A stretch of 64,000 nt of DNA from Cryptomeria japonica (lineage: Eukaryota > Streptophyta > Pinopsida > Cupressales > Cupressaceae), in NCBI RefSeq assembly GCF_030272615.1, contig NC_081413.1, positions 158,504,849-158,568,848 on the forward strand, in the 5' to 3' direction. The notes below the pieces were generated by a model. The model was not told the DNA's origin, made no database searches, and saw nothing but the letters and a program-made list of their open reading frames with translations. The position numbers and the translations under genes were made by a program. Of this stretch, positions 10,569 to 23,365 are shown piece by piece; position 1 is the stretch's first letter; each line of letters opens with the position of its first letter.

Positions 10569-12949
10569 TCAAGTATCCTGAAATTTAACATCATTTTCTT
10601 CCTTACCCATATGTCGATCACCTTGTTGATTAGTTGCTTTCTAGGGAAAAATATGGGCCAATTTTGTTAACATATGATCATGTATATAAGTTTTAATGAA
10701 TGTATGGACTTTTGAAAGTATGGATAAAAGTACTAAAGTAAAAAATAATGAGACACAAAGTGTTATTGGCAACTTTAATTTATCCAAATTATATTATCAT
10801 TTTAGAGATTTCATCAAATTGTGAAACAATTGACATTTTTGTTTTGTTTATTAGGCCTTTAATAAGTTTATAAATCTCAAACCAACCAACACAAACTCTA
10901 AAGACTCTTTATCAATATGCATTATAATCACACTTTTGGAAATATGGTAGAGTACCATACATTTGAGAGTTTGGAAAAGGTATATCTAGCAATTGAATTA
11001 AACTTAGCAATTTCATATTGTCTTATAATATTTTTGTTTAATCTCAATATTTGCAAGATTTATTCAAATACCTGAACTTTTGGATACTATGCATTGAAAT
11101 GTTCTTTAGTCTATTGAAGTCCTGCAAATCTTTTATGTGAGGATATACTTTAGTTGCAAAATTTAGAAGGTTTTGAAACTTATGAACAATAGTACAAGGA
11201 AACTAAAAAAATAAATTGAGTTTTAAAAATAGTCATAAATATCTTTTTCAATGATTTGAGCGAGGTTCAACAACTTCTAGAGGTTAGAGAAAAAATGTAT
11301 AAGAAGTTGATTAGTAGGTGTTCTAGTTCCATATATGACTGCATAATTTTTTTCAAATTCTCAAGTTTTCTCTTTGTTGGTTTTAGTGTAGAGATCCTAT
11401 GGACCTTTGAAGGTTAGTTATATAACAAAAATAATTCCACTTCTAGACCAAAAGTCTCTATTTTCAAATATTATGATAAAAATACCCTCATGGGAATTTG
11501 GTGGATAAGTAGACATTACGATTTTGATATATATGGAATTAGTCTTTCTCAACTCCATTATTCTATATCTTTTTTAATATTTTGACCATTTTATAATTTA
11601 ACAATTTGTTGAAGGATGACATAGAATTTCCATGAAGGCTTGGAAATTGCATTGTCCTAACTTATTTGTACATATTGATTAAATTATTGCATTCTAAATT
11701 TCCCTCAAAGGACCAATTTAGAACTTTGAAGGTTTTGTAGGGATGGTAGGGAACAGAGGATATCAAGAAATTTAGACAAATAGAACTACTGCTTCCAAAC
11801 TCTACAATCTCACACACAAAGACACAATATCACTTTATACACATATTATAAGACTTTGTAGGAGTAGATAAGACATCAAGAGATATTATGATAAAAAAAT
11901 ATCTAGATATGTATCAACATTATATAAAAACTAATCTTAACAAGGACACAAGTTCAAAAATTAACTAGTTGTGAAAATATGTTTTTTAGTAGTCCCCAAA
12001 CATTAAGAGGTTTGAACAATATGTCAAATGTATGGTAGTCCATTTAGAGTCTATAATATCAATTTTACAAGGATCTATGAACATTTTGACTAACAAAGGA
12101 AAATTTTGTAGGAAATGTCATGACATTTAGAGGTTGATGCATTGAGTTTAATTGTTTGCTAGTCCATCCTAATTCTATAATCCTACAAGTATTCGTTGAG
12201 TTTTGTTTGCAAAAAACTGCTACACAGTCTAATCCAGAAAGTGTGAGATTATAAACTATGGATTGTGGAAGTCTGGTATCATTAATTAAAAATATTTCCT
12301 AAGGTTGTTGACCCAAATTACTTGCACACAAAACTCCTATTTGGAACACATGAAACTTATCCATGATTTTGACTTTAAGGAACACTCTCTAAGACAAAGG
12401 AAAAGAAAAACAAAGACAAAGGACAAAAAAAAGATCAAAATCTTGAAAAAAGAAGTGAGGTCCATATTTAACCAAAGAAAAATTAAGGAATGTGTGCAAG
12501 AAACAATATACATGCTCCTAGAGTTCTTTTATACATATATATTCCTTTTCGTGCAACAATTTATCTGTTGTAGTGTGAATGGTATGATTGGGAATGTTTA
12601 GATATATTAAACGAGCAAATACATGCATCAAATACTTTTAAGTACAAGGACAATAACATAAATCACTTAAATGTTCTTTTAGTAATCAATTGGAGGGAAC
12701 AAAATTTAAGAGAATCGACTAAAATTTGAATTTGAAAAGGTCAAGTTTAAAGGTAGGTGGCATTTACATGGAAGTGTGTGGATGTATGGGTACCATAAAT
12801 GTATGGATAACATAAATGTACATAGGGATGGGATATGGAATAGGTATATAGGAATGTGAGTAATAGATAATTAGGTGGCACAAGGAAAGTGACCTATCTT
12901 TTGCACATGATTACACACATGCCAATATGTCAATCTATCAAGGTACTCT

Positions 12950-13238
12950 ACTTAGAATAAACACAAAACTAAATGGAAAATGGTATGAAAATATGCAAAT
13001 TTTACCTTTACATTTATCATCACTTTGAGGCGTATCTGAATATTAAAATGGTTAAATGCTTCCAAATATATGTAGCATTCACAAGTGTGTACTAAGATAT
13101 ATATTGAAAATGATACAAATGAGGGTCAATTAAAGTGGCCACAAAATTAAATGGAAAAGGGCTTGGATATGCAAGTTTTGTCATTAAATTTTTTCTTCAC
13201 TTTGACTACTATGTGAATCTTGGGATGAACAAATGTTT
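12950..13238. repeat. Local tandem duplication hosting the second LINE insertion
   Basis: A unit of about 185 bp (ACTAAATGGAAAA, CACTTTGA, a variable GAACAAATGTTT or TTAAATGCTTCC, then AAATRTATGTAGCATTCA) occurs near 12968-13085. It occurs again at 13150-13238 continued at 14795-14820. The second unit is cut by the LINE at 13238. The first is an uninterrupted version of the same target. Confidence 0.6.
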
Positions 13239-14778
13239 TTGATTAAAAAAGGAACAAAACAAGGGTGTTGACCCTATAGAAAGACAAACCAAGAGGCCAC
13301 AAAAAACTAATCAAGAATAGGCCAATGATAGCAAACGCCCAAACAAACCACTTAAAACACACTAGAAAAATAGCTAGTAACCTACATCAAGGGTGGGGAG
13401 AAAAAAAACCATAACTCAAGGAAGAGTTTGGGAGGAGGAAGAACGTTCTATCCTACATTGATGAATAGCAGTCCAAGAAATACTATCATTTGGAACACCA
13501 TCACAAGGGGGATGAAGTGGGGGAATCTCCATAGTGATACTATCAACACAAGGAGCTAAATGTTGACAAGGCGAAATGTGAGCCACCAAAGGCTGGAGAA
13601 GAACATAAGAAATAAGTAGAGAAGCTTCCATAAGGTAGATATAGATCCATGGAGTTCGGGGAGACCAAACCAATAGCAGGAGGTAATACATCATCCTAGG
13701 AGGAGTCATCAACAACCTATGAAGAACTGTCAGAAAAATAATTAAAAGCCAAGATAGTCAGGTGTAGCATCCTTCCACCGTGGCAATGCCCTTACGACAT
13801 GAGAGAGAACAATCAGTGGCCAAGTGATCAGTAGAGAAGTAGCAACAACATTGAAAGGGGAGGCCCTCATAATCTAGCGGTTGAGTCCATGACCTATCCC
13901 TAACCATGAGAACCACATCTCTAGGAAGGGGTATATGGAGATGTCAACATCGATCAAGATGTGTGCCAAAATAGAAAGACCCATGGAGGAGGTGGTATCA
14001 TCAACCTTCAAGAAGTGACTAATAAAGTTGCCAATGGCCTCGAAAAAAGAGCTCTCCCAAAAATGAAGGGGAAAATTTGGAAGACAAACCCATACCGAAT
14101 GCACATTGAGTGGTTTAGTAAGACGGTTAAAGGAGGTTGTCCAAGGTTTAATTGAGAGGGAGTGAACACCCCAAAAACGCAACTTAATCAACACCAAATC
14201 ATGATCGTCAAAAGAAATAAAAGTAGCAACAAAAAAACCCTTTGCACAAGGGAAAAGTTCAATGCTACCAACAACTAAGGGCTTCCAAGAATCCACCACC
14301 CATTGATGAAGATCCAAGAGAGAAGGCGAAAGACCAACAAATCTACATGTGCACCAACCCATAGCATTGATAGTAATCCACAAATTATCCACCACATCTT
14401 GATCACAAACCAAAATAGGGGAGGTCTTGGCACAAGCAAAAGGATGAGATTTCCCCTTGGGAGGATTTGTAGTAGAAAAGATAGTAACATGGGCAAAGCT
14501 CTACCCACTAGTAGAAGAAAAGGGTTTTGAAGGGGGCACCCCAACACCCATAGCCAAAGAAACCCCCTCATGAGCACCAAGGGGAGGAGTCGTGTGCACC
14601 ATAGTTGTAGAGGAAGCAGGATGAGCATCCACTAGACTTGACCCACCCCCAATCAGTGAGGCATAGGGACCCTCACAACCAACAAGCCTACAAAAATGAG
14701 AGATTTTGAAAAATCCACGGGTGGGAGAGCCATTGTAGGAGTGGGAGCAGAGGAAACCATTGCATTATAAAATTGTTA
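13239..14778 (-). mobile_element. ORF1-only LINE-derived retroelement, copy 2
   Basis: The element is 1,540 bp on the minus strand, bounded by the perfect 16-bp target duplication GGATGAACAAATGTTT (13223-13238 and 14779-14794). The 5' end lies at 14778. The 3' end carries a perfect hairpin AGGGT-caac-ACCCT, a T-rich stretch and AATCAA, followed by the target duplication. It contains ORF1 remnants and no ORF2, like copy 1 at 1915-3491. Because the borders are fixed by the target duplication, the absence of ORF2 belongs to the inserted unit and is not later loss at an edge. It was probably moved in trans by a full LINE recognising the 3' hairpin. Confidence 0.83.
13416..14640 (-). pseudogene. 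LINE ORF1 remnant in copy 2
   Basis: The main open stretch (14413-13874, 179 codons) contains IELFPCAKGFF and WGVHSLSIKPWTTSFNRLTK, the same DUF4283-like block as copy 1. A frameshift follows, after which DYEGLPFQCCCYFSTDHLAT and Asp-Cys continue near 13874-13815. This is the zinc-knuckle region, with knuckle residues partly replaced. The further 13715-13416 frame is Pro/Ser-rich C-terminal tail. Upstream codons (14640-14414) align with copy 1 in a different frame, so at least two indels separate it from a working ORF. Predicted role in the live parent is RNA binding in a LINE particle. Confidence 0.72.
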
Positions 14779-14794
14779 GGATGAACAAATGTTT

Positions 14795-15860
14795 CTAAAT
14801 GTATGTAGCATTCAAAAACATGCATGCAAGGTAAATATTCAAACATCAAAGGTTACATAAGGGGTTTCATTTAAAGTAATGAACCCTATAAGATGTGACC
14901 ATGTAGGTCTTTCCTTCATCAAGTACTCTCACAAGAACTTCTAAAATAGAAGAAACATATTTTGTGAATATCTTTTATAATGCAAGTAGGAGAAAATGTA
15001 ATATGAAGCTCACTACCAACAATTATAAGAGGGAAATGATAAATTCTATACACAAAGTGGTAACCATCCAACGTACTTTTTAGTTGATAGGTGATAGGGT
15101 GCATGAAGTGCAAGGCATGCCATGTACTAAGATGAGTCTTTATAGAAACTTTGTACAATTTGTTTGTAAGAACTTAGCATGAGAGTGTTCTTGATAGGAT
15201 ATGCCCCCCAACAATGAAAGAAAACACAGTTGTCAAATTTACACTTCCTACTCTAGTCTATGACAGGAGGTGTGTGCAAAAAATTAAATTGATTGTGTAG
15301 TTATAAAGAAATTTAAACACAAAAACAAAATTCCATAACATGGTGATTTACATGGTGAAAACTATTTTGGGAGAAAAACCCAATAACCCAAAGCAACTCA
15401 ATGTACATATGATTTAGTAATCAATAATTACAATATGCTTGTAGAGTTTAATCCTTTACATGAGTATCGCCAAAAAAGATCTTTGGAGCAATTTGTGCAA
15501 CATAATAATACATACAAATCTCATTATGAAACTTCCATCTTAAGCACCCAGTAAATAGGAGAAGCAACACATGAAACTAACAAATAGTAATTAGGGAACT
15601 ATAATAACAATATGTGTATATTATAGAAACATGTTCAAAATAATAATAAAAACGTGATATTACATCATTTCATTTAAACTGTTTAATCTACAGATTACAC
15701 ACTTCTCACACATTATTCTAAAATCATACATATTTTTATTAGAAAAATAATAATATGTACACATAACATTGACAAATGAGATGCATTTTCTATAGTATGC
15801 AAAATTTTGATTCTTTTTAACAATTAAACTATGCAGTGTTTGAGAATTTATTCACCTATA
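14795..15860. other. Intergenic; possible decayed copia LTR piece near 15180-15620
   Basis: TTTACATGGTGAAAAC followed by GGGAGAAAAACCC at 15340-15380 resembles the fixed LTR block seen here in minus-strand copia-type LTRs (TACGTGG...GGGAAAAACC at 45814-45832 and 51226-51250). No borders or target duplication could be found, so this is a weak call. I see no gene. Confidence 0.3.
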
Positions 15861-18800
15861 TTTCATAAGTAGTCATTAACATAAAGCCCACACCTTTATG
15901 AACATGCATGGTGCACTTAACATTCATTATATTTAGATAAGGCCACCCTTAAATCACACACACTAAGCATTGACCGATTAGTGTGGTGCGTGTGGGCCCT
16001 GTTCAAACTTTCCGTTCCCCTATCAATATCCGTTTCCATAAACATTTGTCGTTACAGTCAGTGGTTAGTTGGAGTCAGCAACTCAGCCCATAAACCAACC
16101 ATATCAAATTTAAATTTGATGTTCCCGCGCCCTGCAGATGATGGGATGTGATCATTCCCCAAAACGTACATTGTTAATGAAGGGAAAAGTTTTGATTTCA
16201 AACTTGAATCTGGGAGGGATAAGTTTTTATTCCAAACTTTTGGATAAAAAATTTGTATATTTGATTTTGAAGTAAAAATAATTTAATTTAAAAAACTTTA
16301 TAATATAAAATTTGTTACATAAATATTTAATGTCAATAATTTATTTGGTCTAGTAATAAAATAGTAAAAGTTAATATATATTTTGAAAATGAAAAAGAGA
16401 ATATTGAAAGAAAATATATAATAAATTATTTTTGTTGATTATTTGAAAAAATATTTGAGACAAATTAAGTATAATAATTAGAAATTTTATGATTGTATTT
16501 GAATTTGGATAAAACCTACATTTGTGGTTTTGATATTCAAATCTACAATTTTAACCTGAATGCTATGATTTTAACTTTTTTATGGTTTTCAAATCTTTAA
16601 TTGTAAAATACCTCCCATTTTTTTTTTAATATTTTAAATTAATAAAATATCTAAACATCTTTGATATATCTTGCAACCTTTTTTTAATAATAGTTCTATT
16701 TGAATGGATATTTCTCAAGAGTTTAAACATGGATACATTGATGTAAAAAATTAAAATAAATATAACATACATTATTGAAAAACAGGATATAATATTCACA
16801 TGAATATAAAAATATATTCCCATTTTTATGGATGCAACACAAATATATTAAAATTATTTTGTGGATAGTTAAACATTCATTTTCATATATGAACTATATC
16901 AATTCAATACAAATCATTTCAAATTATTTTGACATACATAAAAAGAGAGATTCATGAAATAAGTTGAAACCAATTTTTGATCATAAAGTGATACCTTTTT
17001 CTTTAAATTTTTTTTTTTTTCATTTTTTCATAGTCTATCAAGTGATATAAGACTCAAATAAAAGCTTCAAACTCATGAGCCTCAAAAAATGTACCTAGCT
17101 ATAGTTTTAACTTAGAAAACAAAAAAAATCTCTTCATACACCTCAAATTAAAATAGATCAAATTCAAGTATATCTTAATACTAAAGTACAAGATGTTGAT
17201 CTTCAATTTCACTAACTCTTTGTATCCCACTTAATTCCATAGATTCAATGAATTCTCAAATAAAAGATTCACACATAGGTGAAATTGAGTCCTCGTTAAT
17301 GAGTTCTAGAATGATACACTCTAGTTTTATATTTCTCAAAATTTTCATCAAAATAAGCTTCTAATATCATGCATAAGTTTACCACACTTTGATAAGTAGC
17401 TCTAAGATTCTTAGCAATATAGGGCATAACAAAATAATGATAAGTCATTTGTATAGTTAAAATTGCCTTGTGTTAGTTTTAGGTATGATAAGAATTTTAT
17501 TTTGTCAAAAAATCAATCAAATGGTGAATCTTTGTTCAAATCAAAATTCTATGCCAAATCTTATGTAGAGAGAATAATGTGTGGGTGATATGAACTAAAC
17601 TTTGAGAAAATTTTATATCTCTTATTTGTCTAGCATAACTACCTTGGAATGTATTTTCCAAATCTTTTGCTTATTATGTTTGGCCATAGGGTCTAAAATA
17701 ATATTTCATGAAAATACTAAGAATTTCTTTACATGACTACAAATTGGAATTTATCAAAATAAATACCAAGAATGTTCTTATATAACCACTCAAAATAGAT
17801 TACTAAATTTATCTGAAACTTTAATTTCAATTTTGAAATTTTGTCAGGATTAAAAATTTATCCTTATCATTATATACTTTGAAATGTAACAAAATTAATC
17901 AATTTAAAGATTACCCCTATGCTCAATAAATACTCTCATTATTAAAAGAATCTAAGATAGCTTACATATATTTATATTCATGAAGTGTAGGATAATTCCC
18001 TTAGAGTATGAATACATTGAATGGATATAATAATATTTCATCATGATAAGATAATGTAACACTTATATATAAATCCAGATGATCAACTAAAGATTCATCA
18101 TTAGAAAGTGTATCTACTTTAGGATTGTTGTGTGCTAAAGATAAATTGATTATATGTAGAACGATTAAGGGAAGTGAATGTTCCTCCATAAGCATAGATA
18201 TTAGTGTTTCACTCTATGCAAAAATTTAAATGGTTTGATCACATTTGAAGGAAGGTAATTCAATTCTCTCATTCCATAATATTGTTTTAATTGCTTACAA
18301 TTTTATTTATACTTACTCATTTTTTCTTTGTATCCATATTTATATTTAAGATTATAAATCTCAATTGTCATACCACTTGTGTAGTAATGGAGAGGGAAGT
18401 ACAAAATTATCATCAACAATATGATCAAATTTTAACTTCACATGTAGCCATCTCTATTAGGTTATTTGAGATCTTTATCAAGTTTTAATTTTGCTCTTTA
18501 TACTAATGTATGTGAATCCATGTGTAATGAATAAACATAAAAATATTAACATTTACTATGTATTCTCTTCCATAAATTTCTATGTATGGAAAGATGAGAG
18601 CGAATTGCAAGAGAAAAAATGATGATATATTGACTGGATAATTGGTTCATGCATAGGAAGAAGGTATAGGAAGTATAGAAAATGATTATTGATTTGCCCA
18701 TATTATCGAAGGAGGATGTGAAAATGTCTATTGATGATAACTCTTCAATCATCAAAGCATAGCGTAACAAGTTAAAGTCAAGATAAATAATACTCAGCTA

Positions 18801-20210
18801 ATAAATCCATAGCTAAAAGTTCAAAGATTTTGGTCAATAAAGTTTGTACTCAACCATGATTGATTTGCATTGACTTCAGGTAAGAATAATATTTGGGAAT
18901 CTCATGAATAATTTCATGGGAAGGTTGCACAAATAATCCTTCTTCCTTTTGTTAAGGTAAGATTAGAAAAAAAAAAAAAAAAAAAGAGCATCCAAACAAA
19001 TGGTGAGTCAAAAAGAAAACCCAAAATTCAGTTTTGTTATTTACTTGACTTGTCACATCACATCTTCTTGCTGGGTGAACTTGAATTGAACACAATTATA
19101 TTATTCACTTATAATCATAATATGCAGTCTTATCTTTATCACCTTGGCTATGAACTATGTGTTCTCATTTTTGTATATAGCTATTGTAGCATCTCTAATT
19201 CATTATTGACATATTTTTTTCAAAATAAAGGATTCATATTATGATCTTACATTCTTACATTATATTATTAGAGTGCTTCATTGATCTAATATTACTAAAT
19301 CTTACTATAGTATCTCATAGCACTCAAGATGATATGATCACATTGTTACTATAAAATCATTCTTTGATTACAAATCTAAGCAATCTCTCCTTTGATTTAT
19401 TTCTATTAATAGTTTGATTCTACTTTAAGTCTAATATTACTTGATCTAATCTATTACAATCCATCTAACCAACAAGTACACTACATTTTTTTTGTTATTT
19501 TATACTTAATTTGTTTATTTACCTAATTAACTTTAAAAACCTTATTTTTCCTTTTTAATAGTATAATTTAGAGTACTAGGAATATAAATGAAATTTATGT
19601 GAATAAAAAAAAATACACATAAGTTTACAATTGACAAATTCATACATTCCCTAAACCAATAATTGAATAACACTTGTTCTATAAGTAAAATTTAATATTC
19701 TCTTTACAAAAAAAAATGAATATATTGAGATTTTTAGGTTCTATTTATTAATTAGAGTTATCATGTGCTTCTTTTCTTTTCAAAATGGTCACAAACAACC
19801 CTAATTATTTAGATACATAATCTTTAAAGTAAATAGAAATCTCTTTCAACAATGTTTAAGGACTCATTTGTCAATATCTTACATCCTAAATAAGCTTTCA
19901 AAATATTTTCAAATAATGATCAATTCTTTGTAACATCTTCTCTTTCCCTTTCCATCAACTTGATAATAGAATGCATGAATTACCCCTACAATCCCCGCAC
20001 TCTTTATTTACAAATGATCATCATCTATTCACAATGTTCTCCACCTCTTCTAACTTTGACTTATCCAAGGCAAACTCAAGAGCTCCCATTTCCCTTTTGT
20101 AATAATACCCTGCATGACAAAATTTCCCAAATTTATAATTCATAATACAATATTTCTAAAATATATGAAAAATTTATATAAAAATAAACCATCAATAAAT
20201 TGACTTCAGC
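15861..20210. other. Long AT-rich intergenic stretch, no supported gene
   Basis: About 15900-16250 is less AT-rich (for example CCCGCGCCCTGCAGATGATG) but has no open frame or splice pattern I can defend. The rest is AT-rich with short frames only. A run of 19 A residues lies at 18967-18985 without clear flanking duplications. Confidence 0.5.
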
Positions 20211-20316
20211 AAACGGGTTGGGAGGAGATAGCGTGGGGAGCAGCTACACGATAAGGAATCCTTCCACTACATGCAGGGATAGTCACCACTTTTCCCTACC
20301 ACAGCTACTATGACTA

Positions 20317-20969
20317 CTACTGTAGGGGTTTATAGGAGTTTGGGAGCAAAACAGCGTTAGCCAGGTCCAACCGACTCGACTTCTTCTTCTTCTTCTTCGA
20401 CTTCTCCTTCGACTGATTCAACCGATCAACTGCTGCGCCTGTTCGATCTCGAAATGAAAGGAATGCACCTGCCTCTATCATTGACTGGATCATGTGGTTC
20501 ATCGACTGGATCATATAGTTTATAAATGGGTCTGGATCACAATCATCAGTAACTGGATCATCAACTAGCGAACTATGCCCAAACAACCCCTCCCAGAAGC
20601 AACCATTTTCCTCCGACCGGATCTCCGTCTCGATTAGCATCTGCACGTGGAGGATAGGGATCCGCTGGGACAAGGACTTGAATCCTTATTATCTCTCTTC
20701 CATATAAAACAATACTATATTCATATATGACGAAAATATTGTTCATTACTCACCACTGACATCCCATGCAGAGAGACAGAATAATGACGGAAATGTAGAC
20801 TTTTCTGTGAGTAGAGACGGGTGAAGTGTGCCGCTGCAAGGTAAGACCTTATAGCCACTCCATTCTTATCTGCATTGATATAGCCTTCTCTAGGAAGAGG
20901 CAACATTTGAAACAATGAAATGAAATCATAAGAGGGAAGGTCCATGAAATTAACCTCAACTTCTGGCAT
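20317..20969 (-). CDS. Two-exon protein of unknown function, about 187 residues
   Basis: Exon 1 is 20969-20754 (ATG at 20969, 72 codons) and exon 2 is 20664-20317 (115 codons plus stop). The 89-bp intron has a strong GTGAGT donor and a CCCAG acceptor after T-rich sequence, and joins both exons in phase 0. Exon 1 begins MPEVEVNFMDLPSYDFISLF and is non-repetitive with balanced codon use. Exon 2 contains an acidic patch (LVDDPVTDDCDPDPF), a Met/Ile-rich amphipathic stretch (MIQSMNHMIQSM), and a lysine run (KEKSKKKKKK) that could be a nuclear localisation signal. I do not recognise the family and see no signal peptide or membrane segment. The upstream 20970-21100 includes CTCCCGCC. It could be a truncated copy of a larger gene. 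Confidence is in the exon structure, not in function. Confidence 0.55.
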
Positions 20970-21187
20970 CTCTGCTGGGAGAATTACTGGTCCCTATTTC
21001 TCCTTTTCAATGTTGGGCGGGAGATATTCAAAATTGAAATTCAAACTTAACCATGGCAGTCACAGTCACTGTTGAGGGTCCGGACAGTTAAAAGAAGAGA
21101 CCTTGGAAACAAAACGGGAAACCTAAGCGGTCAAAACTTAGTGTATGTTCTTTAAGTCATCCCTTTAGATAATGCTTAGGGCAGGTT

Positions 21188-21579
21188 CCCATGCCGCTGT
21201 TTAGATTATTTTGGCTAGCAGCGGCTGCTCAATTTTTTTAGCATTAATTTGTGGAACTGGTGGTCCCATGAATGTAAAATTTTGCTGCTTATAAAATAAG
21301 CAGTTATCTTAAATTGCATTATTAAAAGAAATATTTAATTCTAATTGGTCACATAAATTGTGGAGAAAAAATTGGAAACAAATAAAAAAAGGGAAATTGT
21401 TTTGGAGAGCCACATGTCAAGCAGTTGCTTATTTCCAGCCCCCCCTTTTTTTCAAAGCTTATTTTTAAGTTTTAAGTAGCCGCTGCTCCACTTAAATAGG
21501 AAAAGATTCCAATTTATCCTTTCCTCTTAATTAAAAAATAAGCAGAAATTGCACTTAAGCAGCCCCATAAAGACATGGG
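21188..21579. mobile_element. MITE-like segment with repeated TAAGCAG motifs in both orientations
   Basis: The segment is bounded by CCCATG (21188) and CATGGG (21574-21579) and by a 3-bp repeat GTT on each side. Internally, AGCAGCGGCT near the left end recurs inverted near the right end (AGCCGCTGCT). AAGCAG/CTGCTT motifs recur in both orientations, as in many plant MITEs. It has no coding capacity. Termini are short, so the borders are uncertain. Confidence 0.4.
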
Positions 21580-21789
21580 GTTATAAAAAAGAATGAAATA
21601 TTAACACTGACCCAATACTACTCCAATTCAAATACATTTAACCTTAAAATTTCCTTAAAAAAAAACCTACTTAAATCACCATCTCATTTTAAAAACCTAA
21701 ACATTTCCATTTAACTATAGCTATGCTGTCATAATTAAACCAATCTTATCATTCAAAATAACTACACACATTCCTAAAGTTATCAGTTC

Positions 21790-21990
21790 ATTCTGACGTC
21801 GTCAAGGGAAAATGAAGATCGTCTCATTAAATAACTCGTGAATCACTATATACTTATCCACTGTGCGAAAACAACAGGTCATATTTCTACTCTGCATAGA
21901 TCCGTCCAATATGAATGAATACCATTGTTCCCTTCTCATTCGTACAATGGCTGCTACAGGAAACAGAAATAACTTGTCAGTTCCAGTAAG
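21790..21990. repeat. Partial extra copy of the duplicated segment
   Basis: AAATAACTCGTGAATC, GTGCGAAAACAACAG, CCGTCCAATATG and CATTGTTCCCTTCTCATTCG match both 22245-22420 and 6330-6480. The downstream locus therefore holds one and a fraction copies in tandem. Confidence 0.6.
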
Positions 21991-21994
21991 ATAG

Positions 21995-23190
21995 AATGTA
22001 CAGAAGACACTTGCAAATATAAAACAAAACAAAAAATAAATAACACAATACAGAAAAAATGATCCATAGAGAATCTTGAATATTTTACAATAATTAATTT
22101 TTTGTTCATAAAAATAAGATGATTTAGTTGAAGCACAAAATTATGATAGAATGTTCGACTTAAATTTAAGTGAGACTCTAAAACTTTTAAAATATCACCC
22201 AACCTAGCACCAAAAACACAGATAAATAGATTCCTATAAATATGATGAGTTAATTCTAGAACTCGTGTTTCTCTTTTCTCTTATCCAATGTACGAAAGAA
22301 CAGTTCATATTTTATTGTGCATATATCCGCCCAATATGGATGGATGCCATTGTTCCCTTCTCATTCGTACAAATGCGCGGTACACAAAAATTTACACAGC
22401 ACAGAAATGTTGTCATTTTCAGTAAGGCAGGAGGACAGTGTGCGGGACGACGGTGACAGAATAAGCTTTTATTTATTAGGTTATAACCATCAGATTCACC
22501 AATAAAAAGATCAGACATTAATATAATTATTAAATTCATATGGAAGTACAGCTCTTTTTTTTTTTTTTTTTCTTTCCTCACTCTCTTTTTCTGCTATAAT
22601 TGAAATGAATGCGGTCTTAACATGTTATAACACATGGCTAATCTACCAAACAACTCATAAGCAACGGCTGAAAATTAAAAGAACAATTCAAATATGAATT
22701 TGGAGATCACAAAGTACCTTAAATAACCAGCTCTTAACTATCTGTTTGATGAACAATGTTCATGCTATTGTATTTGCATTCTGTGATCCATCATCGAAAT
22801 AATAGAAAGTTAACAGAAAAAATAGATCATAAAATATGATTTAGAATATTGATTAAAAACTTCAAAATACTAAAATACAAAAATAATAATAAACAACATT
22901 ATAACTTGATGTCATTAATGTCCAATCTACTGTCGATTGAATCTCACCAATTGCAAACTAGATATCGATTGGAACATTGTTGATGAATTCAAGATCTAGT
23001 GTTGCCATGCTTACTTGCTAGTGTTTGATCCAAAGTACTTAAATGTAATACAGTGTACCAGCTGTCGTTATCTCAGCATTCGTTGTGCCTTGCATGACTG
23101 TTTTGGAGAGTTTTATGACTAGGTTTTGACTGTTTGGCACTGCCTCTCTGGCCTGTGGTTGTGGGTTTATATATTACTTTGAAATCATCA
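21995..23190. repeat. Duplicated segment, copy 2 (partner at 5655-7490)
   Basis: It is collinear with 5655-7490, with internal deletions (for example 5860-6230 is largely missing here). It ends with the same TATGACTAGGTTTTGACTG and GCACTGCCTCTCTGG blocks. A T-run of about 16 lies near 22555-22571. No gene is supported. Confidence 0.7.
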
Positions 23191-23365
23191 CCTCCCTCTT
23201 GAAATATTTTTAAAATCAAAAGAAAGCCATTAGATTTGACACTCTAAAAAAATATAAGTTTTGTGCATTTTAAACATTTTGCATGGTTTTAGAGGACATT
23301 TTTATTTTAGGATATAACAATGCAATGAAAGTCTCTTTATCCATATAAACTCTAAGAAAATTTGG

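Larger units (their letters stand above)
7615..12600. repeat. Unclassified long repeat, copy A, interrupted by an LTR element
   Basis: From AATCATGTTATTG (about 7646) to 8257, and again from 10569 to about 12600, the sequence runs parallel to copies B (23.4-26.8 kb) and C (26.8-38.6 kb). Shared anchors include CACTTTATATGATTGTTT, CATCATTTTCTTCCTTAC, CTTTATCAATATGCATTATA and GGAAAAGGTAT. The break at 8257/10569 is exactly where the 2.3-kb LTR element sits. Similarity fades after about 12500. No protein-coding frame is conserved among the copies, and I do not recognise the family. Confidence 0.65.

Noticed and set aside
12305-12601. 98-codon Lys-rich open frame
   Set aside because: The homologous positions in repeat copies B and C are not open, so it is chance reading in a repeat.
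15900-16250. Less AT-rich patch that might mark a promoter or first exon
   Set aside because: No open frame with plausible start, splice sites or downstream exon could be built.
18967-18985. A-run that could be a retroposon tail
   Set aside because: No flanking direct repeats and no recognisable body upstream.
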